Positions 41,090 to 50,372 of a stretch of 64,000 nucleotides of DNA are shown here, piece after piece. The stretch's first letter is position 1; each line of letters starts with the position of its first letter. The notes under the pieces were generated by a model. The model saw nothing but the letters and a program-made list of their open reading frames with translations, was not told the DNA's origin and did not search any database. Source of the DNA: Streptomyces umbrinus (GTDB lineage Bacteria; Actinomycetota; Actinomycetes; Streptomycetales; Streptomycetaceae); the NCBI RefSeq assembly GCF_030817415.1, contig NZ_JAUSZI010000002.1, positions 8,308,001-8,372,000 of the forward strand. Reading direction: 5' to 3'. A program made the position numbers and the translations under genes.

Positions 41090-42663
41090 TGACAACTCCC
41101 GCCGTCCCTGCCACCCGCATACCGGAAGCCGTGCACCGGCGCCGCTGGGCGATCCTCGGCGTCCTGATGCTGAGCCTGCTGATCGTCGTCCTGGACAACT
41201 CGATCCTGAACGTCGCGATCAAGACCATCTCGACGCCCGCCCCGACCGGCCTGGGGGCCACCCAGAGCGAGCTGGAATGGGCCATCAACGCCTACACCCT
41301 CGTCTTCGCGGGCCTGCTCTTCTCCGCGGGCCTCCTCGGCGACCGGCTCGGACGCAAGAAGGTCCTGCTCGGCGGACTCTTCGTCTTCGGCGTCGGCTCG
41401 GCGCTCGCGGCCTCCTCCGGAACGCCGGTCGAGCTCATCTCGTTCCGCGCGGTAATGGGCCTCGGCGCCGCCTTTGTGATGCCGGCCACCCTCGCGGTCC
41501 TCATGAACGTCTTCGAGCGCGACGAGCAGCCGAAGGCCATCGGCATCTGGGCGGGCGGCGTCGGCCTCGCCATCGCCATCGGCCCGATCACCGGAGGCGT
41601 GCTCCTCGACCACTTCTGGTGGGGATCGGTCTTCCTGATCAACGTGCCGATCGTGATCCTCGCCCTGGGCCTGATGATCTGGCTGGTCCCCGACTCCCGC
41701 GACCCGAAGCCGGGCCGGATCGACCCCGTGGGTGTCGTACTGTCCGTCATCGGTCTCGTCCTGCTCGTCTACGGCATCATCAAGGGCGGCCAGCTCGCCG
41801 ACTTCACGGACCCCACGGTCCTCGCGACCATCGGCGCCGGACTCGCCGTACTCGTCGGCTTCGTGGTGTTCGAGAAGCGCAGCAGCCACCCGTCGATCGA
41901 CGTCACGTACTTCAAGGACAAGGTCTTCTCGGCGGCGATCAGCGCCATCGCGCTCGTGTTCTTCGCGCTGATGGGCGTCACCTTCTTCGCCGTCTTCTAC
42001 ACCCAGAGCGTGCGCGGCTACTCGCCGCTGCAGACCGGCCTGCTGATGCTGCCGCTGGCCGTCGCACAGCTCGTCTTCGCGCCGCGCGCCCGGCTCGTCG
42101 TGGACCGCTTCGGCAACAAGGCCACCACCACCGGCGGCATGCTCCTGATCGCCGCCATGCTGGCCGCGTTCGCCGGTCTTGAGGCGGACACGCCGATCTG
42201 GATCCTTGAGGTCATCTTCTTCCTCATGGGCACCGGCATGGCGCACATCATGACGCCCACCAGCGTCGTGATCATGCAGGCCCTGCCCCGCGAGAAGGCG
42301 GGCTCCGCCTCCGCGCTCAGCAACACGTTCCGCCAGGTCGGAGGCGCCCTCGGCATCGCCGTACTCGGCTCGGTCCTGTCCGCCGCGTACCGCTCGGGCA
42401 TCGAGGACAAGCTGCCCGCCGCGGCCCGGCACAGCGCGGGTGAGTCCATTGAGGCGACGCTCGGCTTCGCCGCGAAGCTCGGCCCCAAGGGAGACGCCCT
42501 CGTCGGCCCGGCCAACGAGGCCTTCCTGCACGCGATGCATGTCACGGCCCTGTGCGGCGCGGGTGTCGCCCTCGTCGGCGCCGTGGTCGTCGGCCTGTTC
42601 CTGCCGGGCCGCACACCGGCCCCGGCGGACAAGGAGGCGGAGCTGGTGAGCGCGGACAACTGA
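41089..42663 (+). CDS. EmrB/QacA-family (DHA2, 14-TM) drug efflux transporter
   Basis: 524 residues, 14 helices. Motifs: [15 protein letters not shown] (helix 1 D/N motif), [14 protein letters not shown] (motif A), [19 protein letters not shown] and [25 protein letters not shown] (motif C). Exports cationic or amphipathic compounds using the proton gradient. The palindromic operator upstream and the TetR gene 128 bases downstream on the same strand make a classic inducible efflux cassette. Confidence 0.93.
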   Translation: MTTPAVPATRIPEAVHRRRWAILGVLMLSLLIVVLDNSILNVAIKTISTPAPTGLGATQSELEWAINAYTLVFAGLLFSAGLLGDRLGRKKVLLGGLFVFGVGSALAASSGTPVELISFRAVMGLGAAFVMPATLAVLMNVFERDEQPKAIGIWAGGVGLAIAIGPITGGVLLDHFWWGSVFLINVPIVILALGLMIWLVPDSRDPKPGRIDPVGVVLSVIGLVLLVYGIIKGGQLADFTDPTVLATIGAGLAVLVGFVVFEKRSSHPSIDVTYFKDKVFSAAISAIALVFFALMGVTFFAVFYTQSVRGYSPLQTGLLMLPLAVAQLVFAPRARLVVDRFGNKATTTGGMLLIAAMLAAFAGLEADTPIWILEVIFFLMGTGMAHIMTPTSVVIMQALPREKAGSASALSNTFRQVGGALGIAVLGSVLSAAYRSGIEDKLPAAARHSAGESIEATLGFAAKLGPKGDALVGPANEAFLHAMHVTALCGAGVALVGAVVVGLFLPGRTPAPADKEAELVSADN

Positions 42664-42791
42664 GCCGTACGGCAAGGATCCGGCCACCCGGGACGGCGAG
42701 TGACCGAACTCCCCGCGCGCCGGGGAGAATCAACGGGGCGGCCGGCCAACACGGGCGGCGGAACAGCGGGATTCGAGAGCGGAGCGAGGGC

Positions 42792-43421
42792 GTGGGCGTC
42801 GCGGAGCAGGAGGCGGGGGCGGCCGGCGGGGGCGGACCCGCCAGGGGACGCCCGCGCAGCGAGGCCGTCGAGCGCGCCATCATCGAGGGCGTCATGAAGC
42901 TGCTGGAGGAGGGCATTCCGCTCGCGGACATCTCCATCGAGCGGGTCGCCCGCATCGCCGGTGTGGGAAAGGCCACCATCTACCGGCGCTGGAGCGGTCG
43001 CGAGGCACTCTTCTGCGACGTGCTGCGCACCGCCGAACCGCCCGACCCCGAACTGCCCGGCGTCTCCATGCGCGAGGACCTGATCATCCTGCTCGAATCG
43101 CTGCGGCAGCAAGGTCTGGTCAACCGCTCCTCGGCGATCATGCACAACGTCCACGCGCAGATGAAGAGCAGCCCCAAGCTGTGGAAGGTCTACCACTCGG
43201 CCGTCATCGAACCGCGCCGCCGGAGGACGTTCGACGTGCTGCGCCGCGGCCAGCTCAACGGCGAACTCCGCGCGGACGTCGACGTGGAACTGGCCAACGA
43301 CCTCTTCGTGGGCCCCATGCTCGTACGCGCCGTCGTCCGACCGGACGCAGAGCTGGAGGAGGGCCTGCCCGAACGGATCGTCGACACGGTCCTGGCGGGA
43401 CTGGGACCCGCCGCCTCCTGA
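42792..43421 (+). CDS. TetR/AcrR family regulator of the adjacent efflux gene
   Basis: 209 residues; helix-turn-helix ISIERVARIAGVGKATIYRRW at about residues 40-60 and a C-terminal TetR_C_11-like ligand domain. GTG 42792 follows GGAGCGAGG by a few bases; the ORF upstream of it lacks family sequence. By position it should repress the efflux gene by binding the palindrome at 41046-41064, and perhaps itself if cotranscribed. Confidence 0.88.
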   Translation: MGVAEQEAGAAGGGGPARGRPRSEAVERAIIEGVMKLLEEGIPLADISIERVARIAGVGKATIYRRWSGREALFCDVLRTAEPPDPELPGVSMREDLIILLESLRQQGLVNRSSAIMHNVHAQMKSSPKLWKVYHSAVIEPRRRRTFDVLRRGQLNGELRADVDVELANDLFVGPMLVRAVVRPDAELEEGLPERIVDTVLAGLGPAAS

Positions 43422-43578
43422 GTCCACCCGCAGAGGGCCGCCAACCCCCGCGGCAATGTGCGCGTTTCGTCACAGACCACTCCCATCGGGCTCGCAACCG
43501 GAACTCCTCACGTCGACTCTTTCGTCCTCGTGCCCATACGGCCGTCATGGCACGGCGAGAACAAACGCGATCATCCCC

Positions 43579-43584
43579 TAGGGT
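43579..43584 (+). promoter_or_regulatory. candidate -10 box upstream of the membrane endonuclease/phosphatase gene
   Basis: TAGGGT fits TAnnnT; it lies 45 bases before ATG 43630, so the transcript would have a short leader with GGTGAGG as ribosome site. Confidence 0.35.
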
Positions 43585-43629
43585 CTTAGACGCAGGGATG
43601 GTGTGCACGGCACTTGGTGAGGCGACGGT

Positions 43630-44667
43630 ATGGCGCAGGCGTACAAGACGGAGACGGGCAGCGGTGACCAGGGGTCCGACCGCAGAGAACCCCGGCTTCG
43701 GCGCCTGCTCTCCACCCTCCGCAACGACCGGGGCATCTGGCGCCGGGGCATCGTCCTCGGCGCGTTCGCCCTCGTGCTCTCCCTGGTCATGGGGCTGCAC
43801 GCGCGGATCCCGAACACCATCGGCAACCTCGGCAGCCTCACGGAGACGTTCCTGCCCTGGCTGGCCGTCCTCATCCCGGTGCTGCTCGTCCTGGCGCTGG
43901 TCCGCAGGTCCGCCACCGCGCTGATCGCCGTACTGCTGCCGGCGATCGTCTGGCTGAACCTCTTCGGCGGACTGCTCGCCGACCGGACAGGCAGTGGCGG
44001 AAATCTCACGGTCGCCACGCACAACGTCAACGCCGACAACCCGGACCCGGCCGGCACGGCCCGCGACGTGGCCGCGTCCGGCGCCGACGTGGTGGCCCTT
44101 GAGGAGCTGACGGCCTCGGCGGTCCCGGTGTACGAGCAGGCTCTGGACCCGACGTACAAGTACCACTCCGTGCAGGGCACGGTCGGCCTGTGGAGCAAGT
44201 ACCCGCTGAGCGAGTCCCGGCCGGTCGACATCAAGCTCGGCTGGACGCGCGCGATGCGGGCCACGGTCACCGCGCCGGAGGGAAAGCTCGCGGTCTATGT
44301 GGCCCATCTCCCCTCCGTGCGGGTGAAGATGGAGGCCGGCTTCACCGCCCGCCAGCGCGACAAGAGCGCCGACGCGCTCGGTGAGGCCATCGCCGACGAG
44401 AAGCTTCCCCAGGTCGCCCTGCTCGGCGACCTGAACGGCACGATGAACGATCGCGCGCTGAACGCCGTCACCTCGCAGATGCGCTCCACGCAGGGCGCGG
44501 CGGGCAGCGGCTTCGGGTTCAGCTGGCCGGCGTCGTTCCCGATGGCCCGGATCGACCAGATCATGGTCAAGGGCGTCGAGCCGGTCACCTCCTGGACGCT
44601 CCCGGAGACGGGCAGTGACCACCTTCCGATCGCCGCCCGCGTGAAGCTTTCGGCAACCGGCTCGTAA
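43630..44667 (+). CDS. membrane-anchored endonuclease/exonuclease/phosphatase-fold protein
   Basis: 345 residues. Three hydrophobic helices in the first 115 residues (GIVLGAFALVLSLVMGLHA; FLPWLAVLIPVLLVLALV; ALIAVLLPAIVWLNLFGG) are followed by an exposed EEP domain: THNVNADN, LEELTASA, VAHLPSV, GDLNGTMNDRAL and the final SDHLPI. All catalytic Asp/His/Asn positions are visible. The domain lies outside the membrane. Relatives (YdhJ/Streptomyces vancomycin-resistance-linked Sta proteins) hydrolyse phosphodiesters; the substrate is unknown. Confidence 0.85.
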   Translation: MAQAYKTETGSGDQGSDRREPRLRRLLSTLRNDRGIWRRGIVLGAFALVLSLVMGLHARIPNTIGNLGSLTETFLPWLAVLIPVLLVLALVRRSATALIAVLLPAIVWLNLFGGLLADRTGSGGNLTVATHNVNADNPDPAGTARDVAASGADVVALEELTASAVPVYEQALDPTYKYHSVQGTVGLWSKYPLSESRPVDIKLGWTRAMRATVTAPEGKLAVYVAHLPSVRVKMEAGFTARQRDKSADALGEAIADEKLPQVALLGDLNGTMNDRALNAVTSQMRSTQGAAGSGFGFSWPASFPMARIDQIMVKGVEPVTSWTLPETGSDHLPIAARVKLSATGS

Positions 44668-44696
44668 CCCCTGGGAATACTGGGCCTGAGACGCTT

Positions 44697-44729
44697 TGTT
44701 CCGTAGATGAACATAAGCTGTACGGAACA
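44697..44729. promoter_or_regulatory. inverted repeat flanking the promoter of the MFS gene
   Basis: TGTTCCGTA (44697-44705) and TACGGAACA (44721-44729), perfect 9-bp arms 15 bases apart. They bracket TAAGCT (44714-44719), a good -10 box. Looks like an operator for an unlinked regulator, since no regulator gene adjoins. Confidence 0.65.
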
Positions 44730-44753
44730 CCGCACTCGTTTGGAAGGTCCCTC

Positions 44754-45971
44754 ATGCCCCTGGCCCTGCTCGCCCTAGCCGTGGGCGCCTTCGGCATCGG
44801 CACCACCGAGTTCGTGATGATGGGCCTGCTGCCCGACGTCGCGGACGACCTGAACATCTCGATCCCCACCGCGGGACACCTGGTCTCGGCGTACGCGATC
44901 GGTGTCGTCATCGGCGCCCCGCTGCTCGCCGCGGTGACCGCCCGGATGTCCCGCCGCAAGGTCCTGATCGGTCTCATGGTGCTGTTCGTCGTGGGCAACA
45001 CGCTCTCGGCCTTCGCCCCCGACCACCACTCCCTCCTCGCCGCCCGCTTCCTCAGCGGCCTGCCGCACGGCGCCTTCTTCGGCGTCGGAGCCGTCGTCGC
45101 CACCAGCATGGTCGCCCCCGAGCGCAAGGCCCGCGCCGTCTCCCTGATGTTCCTCGGCCTGACCGTCGCGAACATCGCGGGCGTGCCCGCCGCGACCCTG
45201 GTCGGCCAGAACTTCGGCTGGCGCGCCACGTTCCTGGGCGTCAGCGTGATCGGCCTGGTGGCCATCGCCTCCCTGGCCCTGGTACTGCCCCGCGACCACA
45301 GCCACACCCCCGCCGCCGGACTCCGAAGCGAACTGGCCGCGCTCAAGTCCCTCCCGGTCTGGCTGGCCCTCGGCACCACCGTCGCCGGCTTCGGAGCCCT
45401 CTTCTCGGCGTACAGCTACATCACGCCGATGCTCACGGACTCCGCCGGATACGCCGATTCCAGCGTGACCCTGCTGCTCGCGCTGTTCGGCGTCGGCGCG
45501 ACGATCGGCAACCTGCTCGGCGGCCGCCTGGCCGACCGCTCGATGCGCGGCACCCTCTTCGGCGGCCTGGTCGCCCTGGTGGCGGTCCTGCTCCTCTTCC
45601 CGGTCCTCATGGCCACGGCATGGAGCGCGCCCCTGGCCGTGGTCCTCCTGGGCACAGCGGCGTTCGTCACCAGCTCCCCCCTCCTCCTGATGGTCATGGA
45701 AAAGGCATCCTCGGCCCCGTCCCTGGCCTCGTCCGCCAACCAGGCCGCGTTCAACCTTGCCAATGCCGGTGGTGCGTGGATCGGTGGGCTCACGCTGGCG
45801 GCGGGCTTCGGCACGACGTCGCCCGCCCTGGCGGGCGCAGCCCTGGCGGTACTGGGCCTGGGCGTAGCAACACTCGCGTACGTGGTGGATCGTCGGAGGG
45901 TGACGGTCCGTGCCGGACGCGTTGTTGCCGGGGGTGTTCCGCGGCAGGTGGAGACTGCTGCCCGTCGGTGA
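44754..45971 (+). CDS. MFS efflux transporter, Cmx/CmlR chloramphenicol-resistance-like
   Basis: 405 residues, 12 helices. The opening LLALAVGAFGIGTTEFVMMGLLPDVADDL is the hallmark of the AraJ/Cml subgroup; RMSRRKVLIGLMVLFVVGNTLSAFA is motif A, and GLPHGAFFGVGAVVATSMV is also typical. GGAAGG 7 bases upstream of ATG 44754. Related Streptomyces pumps confer chloramphenicol resistance, but the true substrate is not shown by sequence. Confidence 0.9.
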   Translation: MPLALLALAVGAFGIGTTEFVMMGLLPDVADDLNISIPTAGHLVSAYAIGVVIGAPLLAAVTARMSRRKVLIGLMVLFVVGNTLSAFAPDHHSLLAARFLSGLPHGAFFGVGAVVATSMVAPERKARAVSLMFLGLTVANIAGVPAATLVGQNFGWRATFLGVSVIGLVAIASLALVLPRDHSHTPAAGLRSELAALKSLPVWLALGTTVAGFGALFSAYSYITPMLTDSAGYADSSVTLLLALFGVGATIGNLLGGRLADRSMRGTLFGGLVALVAVLLLFPVLMATAWSAPLAVVLLGTAAFVTSSPLLLMVMEKASSAPSLASSANQAAFNLANAGGAWIGGLTLAAGFGTTSPALAGAALAVLGLGVATLAYVVDRRRVTVRAGRVVAGGVPRQVETAARR

Positions 45972-45994
45972 CCTCCGGCGGTTGTCTGCGGGTT

Positions 45995-46030
45995 GTCGGG
46001 GGCTGGTCGCGCAGTTCCCCGCGCCCCTTG
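45995..46030. repeat. dispersed intergenic repeat downstream of the MFS gene
   Basis: GCGCAGTTCCCCGCGCCCC preceded by GGGGGCTGGTC, 25 bases after the MFS stop. It is the first of the copies surrounding the nadE remnant. Confidence 0.8.
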
Positions 46031-46141
46031 GGTTCGTGGTGGGGCGGGGACGCGCCGGGACATCCGAGCTTGCTCTGTGGGAAGTCGGGTGGGCCGGGAA
46101 GCGCGGCGCTCGCACGTCCCGGCACGTCCCCTCGCGTCTCG

Positions 46142-46170
46142 GGGACGGGCGCCGGTCCGGTGCCCGTCCC
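46142..46170 (-). terminator. hairpin downstream of the nadE remnant
   Basis: GGGACGGGC-G-CCGG (46142-46155) pairs with CCGG-T-GCCCGTCCC (46157-46170) around a single T. It is placed right after the remnant's stop (46173), where the original gene's terminator would be. Confidence 0.65.
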
Positions 46171-46172
46171 GC

Positions 46173-46325
46173 TCAGACGTTCTCGCGCCGCCTGTTGGTG
46201 ACCGGCCTGTTGGTGACCGGCAGGCGGCGGTCCTTGCCGAACCCCTTCGCCGAGATCTTGGTCCCCGGCGGGCACTGCCGCCGCTTGTACTCCGCCGCGT
46301 CGGCGATCCGCAGGGTCTTCGTGAC
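46173..46325 (-). pseudogene. nadE: C-terminal remnant of NAD synthase
   Basis: About 50 codons reading [40 protein letters not shown] then [10 protein letters not shown] and a stop. This is the conserved C-terminus of glutamine- or ammonia-dependent NAD synthase (EYKRRQxPPGxKI, FGxDRRLPxTNR). No start, no ATP-grasping N-terminus; the preserved frame begins abruptly next to GGGGCGCGGGGTC, the sequence of the dispersed repeat. TTGGTGACCGGC is duplicated, doubling PVTNR near the end. Clearly a decayed leftover; a working nadE must lie elsewhere. Confidence 0.8.
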
Positions 46326-46339
46326 CCCGCGCCCCTGAA

Positions 46340-46515
46340 GACCTGAGCGGGGCCGCGCCCCTGGCTTTTGTCCTTGGGGGCGGTAGCCCCTGCTTTTAAG
46401 GGGCGCGGGGAACTGCGCGCTCAGCCCCCACCGGGCTGTAGTCGACACACAACATGAACCCCCACCCACCTCAGGGGCGCGGGGAACTGCGCGACCGGCC
46501 CCCAGTCGCCCGCAG
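46340..46515. repeat. two dispersed-repeat copies upstream of the DUF998 gene
   Basis: Two reverse copies: GGGGCGCGGGGAACTGCGCG at about 46399-46418 and again at about 46474-46493, each followed by AGCCCCCAC or GGCCCCCAG and a CCCGCAG-like tail. Partial copies (GGGGCCGCGCCCCTGGC, GGGGGCGGTAGCCCC) precede them. With the copy at 45995 they enclose the nadE remnant. Confidence 0.8.
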
Positions 46516-46561
46516 GCGACGAACATGCGGAACAAGCCCCCCGCCTCGATCATGGGCACCA

Positions 46562-47314
46562 ATGATCAAGCCCCGCCCGACCACAGCCACCCTCCTGGCC
46601 CTCGGCGCGCTCGCCTACACCGCCTGGACACTCGAAGTCGTCCTGACGACAGACCTCGCCCCCGCGCACACGTACGTGAGCGAACTGGCCGCCCGGAACC
46701 AGCCGCACGGCACCCTGTTCCGCACGACGGACCTGCTCGCGGGTGTCCTGGTGTGGGCCGCCGGCCTGCTGGCACTGCTGCGGCTGCCCTCCCCGGGGCG
46801 GTGGACAAGGGTTGGCTGGGTCGCACTCGTTCTGTTCGGTATGGCCACAGCCGTCGACTCCCGCCTGCCGCTCAGCTGCGCCCCCACCGCGGACCCGACC
46901 TGCGCCGCCCAGGAGCGCGCGGGCCTGCTACCGGTGGCCCATTCCGCGCACTCCGTGAGCAGCACGGTCGCCCTGTGCGGCATCCTCGTCGCCATGCCGG
47001 CCCTCACCCTCGCCGCCCGCAGGTACGCGCCCCGGGCGCCCCTGGCCCGCTCCGGCCCCGCCCTGGTGACGCTCGAACTGGCAGCCACCGCCTGGACGCT
47101 GACCACGATCGCCGCGCTGGAGACGGGCCACGCCGCCTGGGGCCTGGGCGTGGCCCAACGCCTTCAGGTGGGCGTCATCGCGGTCTGGCTGACGGTCCTG
47201 GCCGTCTCACTGGTACGCCCCACGCCACCCGGCCCATCACTTCGGACCCGTATCCCGAACGCCGACGCGGACGACAGGCAACGCACACCGTCCGCCTCCG
47301 GGGACCACCCATGA
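46562..47314 (+). CDS. DUF998 domain membrane protein
   Basis: 250 residues, six predicted helices. DUF998 features: [44 protein letters not shown] and [19 protein letters not shown] with conserved His/Ser in the membrane. Function of DUF998 proteins is not established. ATG 46562 has no strong ribosome site. Its stop overlaps the start of the hydrolase gene (ATGA), so the pair is coupled. Confidence 0.82.
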   Translation: MIKPRPTTATLLALGALAYTAWTLEVVLTTDLAPAHTYVSELAARNQPHGTLFRTTDLLAGVLVWAAGLLALLRLPSPGRWTRVGWVALVLFGMATAVDSRLPLSCAPTADPTCAAQERAGLLPVAHSAHSVSSTVALCGILVAMPALTLAARRYAPRAPLARSGPALVTLELAATAWTLTTIAALETGHAAWGLGVAQRLQVGVIAVWLTVLAVSLVRPTPPGPSLRTRIPNADADDRQRTPSASGDHP

Positions 47315-48135
47315 CCTTCGCCCGCATCTCCGGAGTTCCCCACCACATCCGCGTCGACGGCACCGGCCCCGTCTGCATCCTCAGCGCCGGCCTGGGGATG
47401 GCCTGGTTCGACTGGAACCCCGTGATCCCGCTCCTCGCCCCGCACCGCACAATCATCCGCTTCGACCGCCCGGGGCTCGGGCTAAGCGGCCACGCGCGCG
47501 CGTGGCCCACGCTCACCGGTGAGGCGGAGCGCATCGCGCGCGTGCTCGACGCGGCCGGGGTCGGAGCGGAGACGCCCGTGACCGTGGTGGGGCACTCGCT
47601 AGCCGGGTTCCACTGCGAGGCGTTCGCCCGGCTCTTCCCGGAGCGGACGGCCGGGCTCGTGCTGATCGACGCCAGCGTCGAGGAGGCACCCCGCCCCAGG
47701 AGGGCCCCCGAGTTCGCGGACGCGTGCACGCGCGCGTACGGCACGTTCCTGTCCACCGCGGGCGTCCCGCGTGCGCTCGGCCCCCTCCTGCGGCGTACCG
47801 CGGTCCGGGCCGGACGGCACACCGGCGGCGACCCGGCCCCGTACGACCTCGTCCGCCGCGCCTACTCCACCAGCCGCTTCCTGCACGCGGTCCTCGCCGA
47901 GAACGGCCGCTACCGGGACCAGGCGGTCGAACTGGCCTCCCTGAGAGGCCGGTCTCCGCTCGACGCGCCCGTCACCGTGCTCGCCGCGTACGAGGGTGGC
48001 TCACGTCACTGGCTCGACCGGCAGAGCGCGCTCGCCGAACGACTCGGCGGCACCTTCCGGGTGTCCGAGCCCGCGGGCCATCTGGTCATGCTCGACCGCC
48101 CCCAGGACGTCGCGGACGCGATCCTGGAGACATGA
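47311..48135 (+). CDS. alpha/beta hydrolase
   Basis: 274 residues. Nucleophile elbow GHSLAG (about residue 97), oxyanion region LSAGLGMAWFDW, and catalytic His in EPAGHLVMLDRP; the acidic residue is likely the Asp/Glu in VLAAYEGGSRHW. No signal peptide, so cytosolic. Substrate unknown. Translationally coupled to the DUF998 membrane protein, which suggests a joint role. Confidence 0.88.
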   Translation: MTFARISGVPHHIRVDGTGPVCILSAGLGMAWFDWNPVIPLLAPHRTIIRFDRPGLGLSGHARAWPTLTGEAERIARVLDAAGVGAETPVTVVGHSLAGFHCEAFARLFPERTAGLVLIDASVEEAPRPRRAPEFADACTRAYGTFLSTAGVPRALGPLLRRTAVRAGRHTGGDPAPYDLVRRAYSTSRFLHAVLAENGRYRDQAVELASLRGRSPLDAPVTVLAAYEGGSRHWLDRQSALAERLGGTFRVSEPAGHLVMLDRPQDVADAILET

Positions 48136-48192
48136 GCGCGCCCGCCCCTCGCCGACAAGGACGAGAGACGGGCGCACCACACAGCACAAGCC

Positions 48193-50133
48193 TCAGCGAC
48201 GGTACGAAGTCACATAACCGGGCGCGGGCGAACCCACCCCGGTGACATCGTCGTACCCCCGCACGGCCTTCAGCGAGCTGTCCTTGCCGAGGCTGCGGAC
48301 GGAGGTCAGCAGACCCTCCGACGCGTCGAACGCGTTGACGAAGTCGACGCGCGCCACCGCGAGGTCGCGGCCCGTCGGGCGGTCCGTGACGTCGTGGTAG
48401 AGCTTCGAGCCGTACCGGTCGTAGATCGCCGGGTTGGCGAAGCCGATCGGGTGGCCGCCGCGCTGCTGCTGGGCGAGCGCCTGGATGCCCGCGATGACGG
48501 GGGAGGCGAGCGAGGTGCCGCCGATGCGGTACTCGTCGTATTTCTGGGTCCCGTCCGGGAAGGTCTGCGTCTGCCCGACCAGGAACCCGGTGTTGGGGTC
48601 GGCGATCGCGGAGATGTCGGGAACCGTGCGCATGGCCGTCCGGCCGTTCGCCTTCGCGAGCCCCGACGGCACGACCCCCCGCTGGTAGAACGGCTGCTTC
48701 ACCGTCGCGCTGGTGCCGCCGCCCGCGCCGGAGGTGTACGCGCCCGGGAAGTCGGTCCAGCTCTTGCCGTCGTCCGACAGCGTGGCCCTGAGCGTGCCCC
48801 AGCCGGTCTCCCACTTGTACGTGTCGCCCTTGCCGACGGCCAGTGAGGTGCCGCCGACCGCCGTCACCCACGCCGAGTTGGCCGGGGTGTCGACCTGCTT
48901 CGTACCGGTGTTCGCGACCTCGTCGCCGTTGTCGCCCGACGAGAAGTAGAAGCCGATGCCCTCGATCGCGCCGAGCTGGAAGACCTGGTCGTAGGCGGCG
49001 GCGAGGTCCGGCGTCTGGTTGGCCTCGATGTCGCCCCACGAGTTGGAGACGATGTCGGCCAGATGCCCGTCGACGATCTTGCCGAGCGAGTCGAGCAGAT
49101 CGTCGTCGTAGCAGGACTCGGCGCCCACGTAGACGATGTTCGAGGCGGGCGCGACGGCGTGCACGGCCTCGACGTCGAGGGTCTCCTCGCCGTACCAGCC
49201 CGCCGCCCCGCACTCCTCTGTCCGCGTGTACTGCGTCGGCAGCACCTGGCTCAACTGCCCGCCGCCGTACGCCGCGTCGCCGTGCTTCGCCGCGTACGTG
49301 GCCGCGTCCGCCGCGATGGTCGGCGAGGCGTACGCGTCCGTGATCGCCACGGTCACGCCCTTGCCGGTCGCCCGGCCCGCCCCGTACGCGGCCCGCAGCT
49401 GCCTGCCGGTGTAACCCTTGACGGCGTACGGGATCTTCGTGCCGTACGCCTTCGGGAGCGTCGTCGCGGTCTTCGAGCCGTAGTACGAGGAGAACGGCCC
49501 GGCGTTGTGGAACACGGCGTCCGGTGGCGGCAGCGTGTCGGAGTGGTTCGCCTTGTGCGGGGCGTTGTCCAGGCCGGTGACGGTCAGGACGGCGCCGTTC
49601 AGGCCCGCGGGAGCCGAGGCGGTCTTCGAGGGAGCCCGGTAGGTCTTCTTGCCCTTGGCGTAGTTGTGCAGCTGGGTGCCGAACGCCTTCTCCGCGTCGG
49701 CCACTTCACCCGTCACCGAGAGGTAGTGCCGTGTGGTGCCGGTGACGGTCAGGCCCGCCGACTTCAACCACGCGGTCACCTCGGCCACTTGGGCCCTGGT
49801 CGCGCCGAAGCGGGCCTCGGCCTGCCCCGCGCTCAGGTACTTCCCGTACGAGGGCGACGACGGGTCGGAGACCGCCTTGGCGTAGGCGCTCAGGCCCGCC
49901 GCGTCCCGGCCGGCGAGGTAGACCCGGGCCGAGACCCGGGAGGCGTCCGCCGTGGCTCCCTTGTCCGCCTGGGCGGTGGCCCACAGCGGTTTGGTGCCCT
50001 GGAGCGTGTCACGGCCGTCCGGGTCGGTCGACGCATGGGCCGCGGGTATGCCGAGTGCCAGCGCGCCGGCGAGCAGAGGCAGCGTCGCCGCCATGCTCAC
50101 TCCGGCACGCACCGCGGCTCGGTTGGATCTCAT
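48193..50133 (-). CDS. secreted S53 family serine-carboxyl protease (sedolisin/kumamolisin-like)
   Basis: 646 residues. Signal peptide (AGVSMAATLPLLAGALALG, cleaved near AHA). Activation prodomain, residues about 45-190 (VYLAGRDAAGLSAYAKAVSDPSSPSYGKYL). The catalytic domain has Glu/Asp in EETLDVEAVHAVAPASNIVYVG, the oxyanion Asp in SSGDNGDE, and the catalytic Ser in GGTSLASPVIAG. The C-terminal Ca2+ site is VTGVGSP. Such proteases work at acidic pH outside the cell. ATG 50133 begins the signal; GGGGG lies upstream. Confidence 0.92.
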   Translation of the reverse strand: MRSNRAAVRAGVSMAATLPLLAGALALGIPAAHASTDPDGRDTLQGTKPLWATAQADKGATADASRVSARVYLAGRDAAGLSAYAKAVSDPSSPSYGKYLSAGQAEARFGATRAQVAEVTAWLKSAGLTVTGTTRHYLSVTGEVADAEKAFGTQLHNYAKGKKTYRAPSKTASAPAGLNGAVLTVTGLDNAPHKANHSDTLPPPDAVFHNAGPFSSYYGSKTATTLPKAYGTKIPYAVKGYTGRQLRAAYGAGRATGKGVTVAITDAYASPTIAADAATYAAKHGDAAYGGGQLSQVLPTQYTRTEECGAAGWYGEETLDVEAVHAVAPASNIVYVGAESCYDDDLLDSLGKIVDGHLADIVSNSWGDIEANQTPDLAAAYDQVFQLGAIEGIGFYFSSGDNGDEVANTGTKQVDTPANSAWVTAVGGTSLAVGKGDTYKWETGWGTLRATLSDDGKSWTDFPGAYTSGAGGGTSATVKQPFYQRGVVPSGLAKANGRTAMRTVPDISAIADPNTGFLVGQTQTFPDGTQKYDEYRIGGTSLASPVIAGIQALAQQQRGGHPIGFANPAIYDRYGSKLYHDVTDRPTGRDLAVARVDFVNAFDASEGLLTSVRSLGKDSSLKAVRGYDDVTGVGSPAPGYVTSYRR

Positions 50134-50372
50134 GGAGAACCCCCTAATGGATCTCTGGATGGGGGTCACTCTTGCGATGAACCGTTCATGCCAGGGGAAT
50201 GGCGGGGACATGGCTGGGCCAAGAAGCGCCCAAGGAACCGCATGTGCAAGGGATTTGGGGCGCGATGCCCGACATGAACCGGGTCGCGCCCCAGTGGCCT
50301 CCCGGCCGGGAGGCTCCCCGCGGGGCCCGGCTCAGCGGCTCAGCGCCGGGCGCAGGCCTGCGACTTCAGCAG

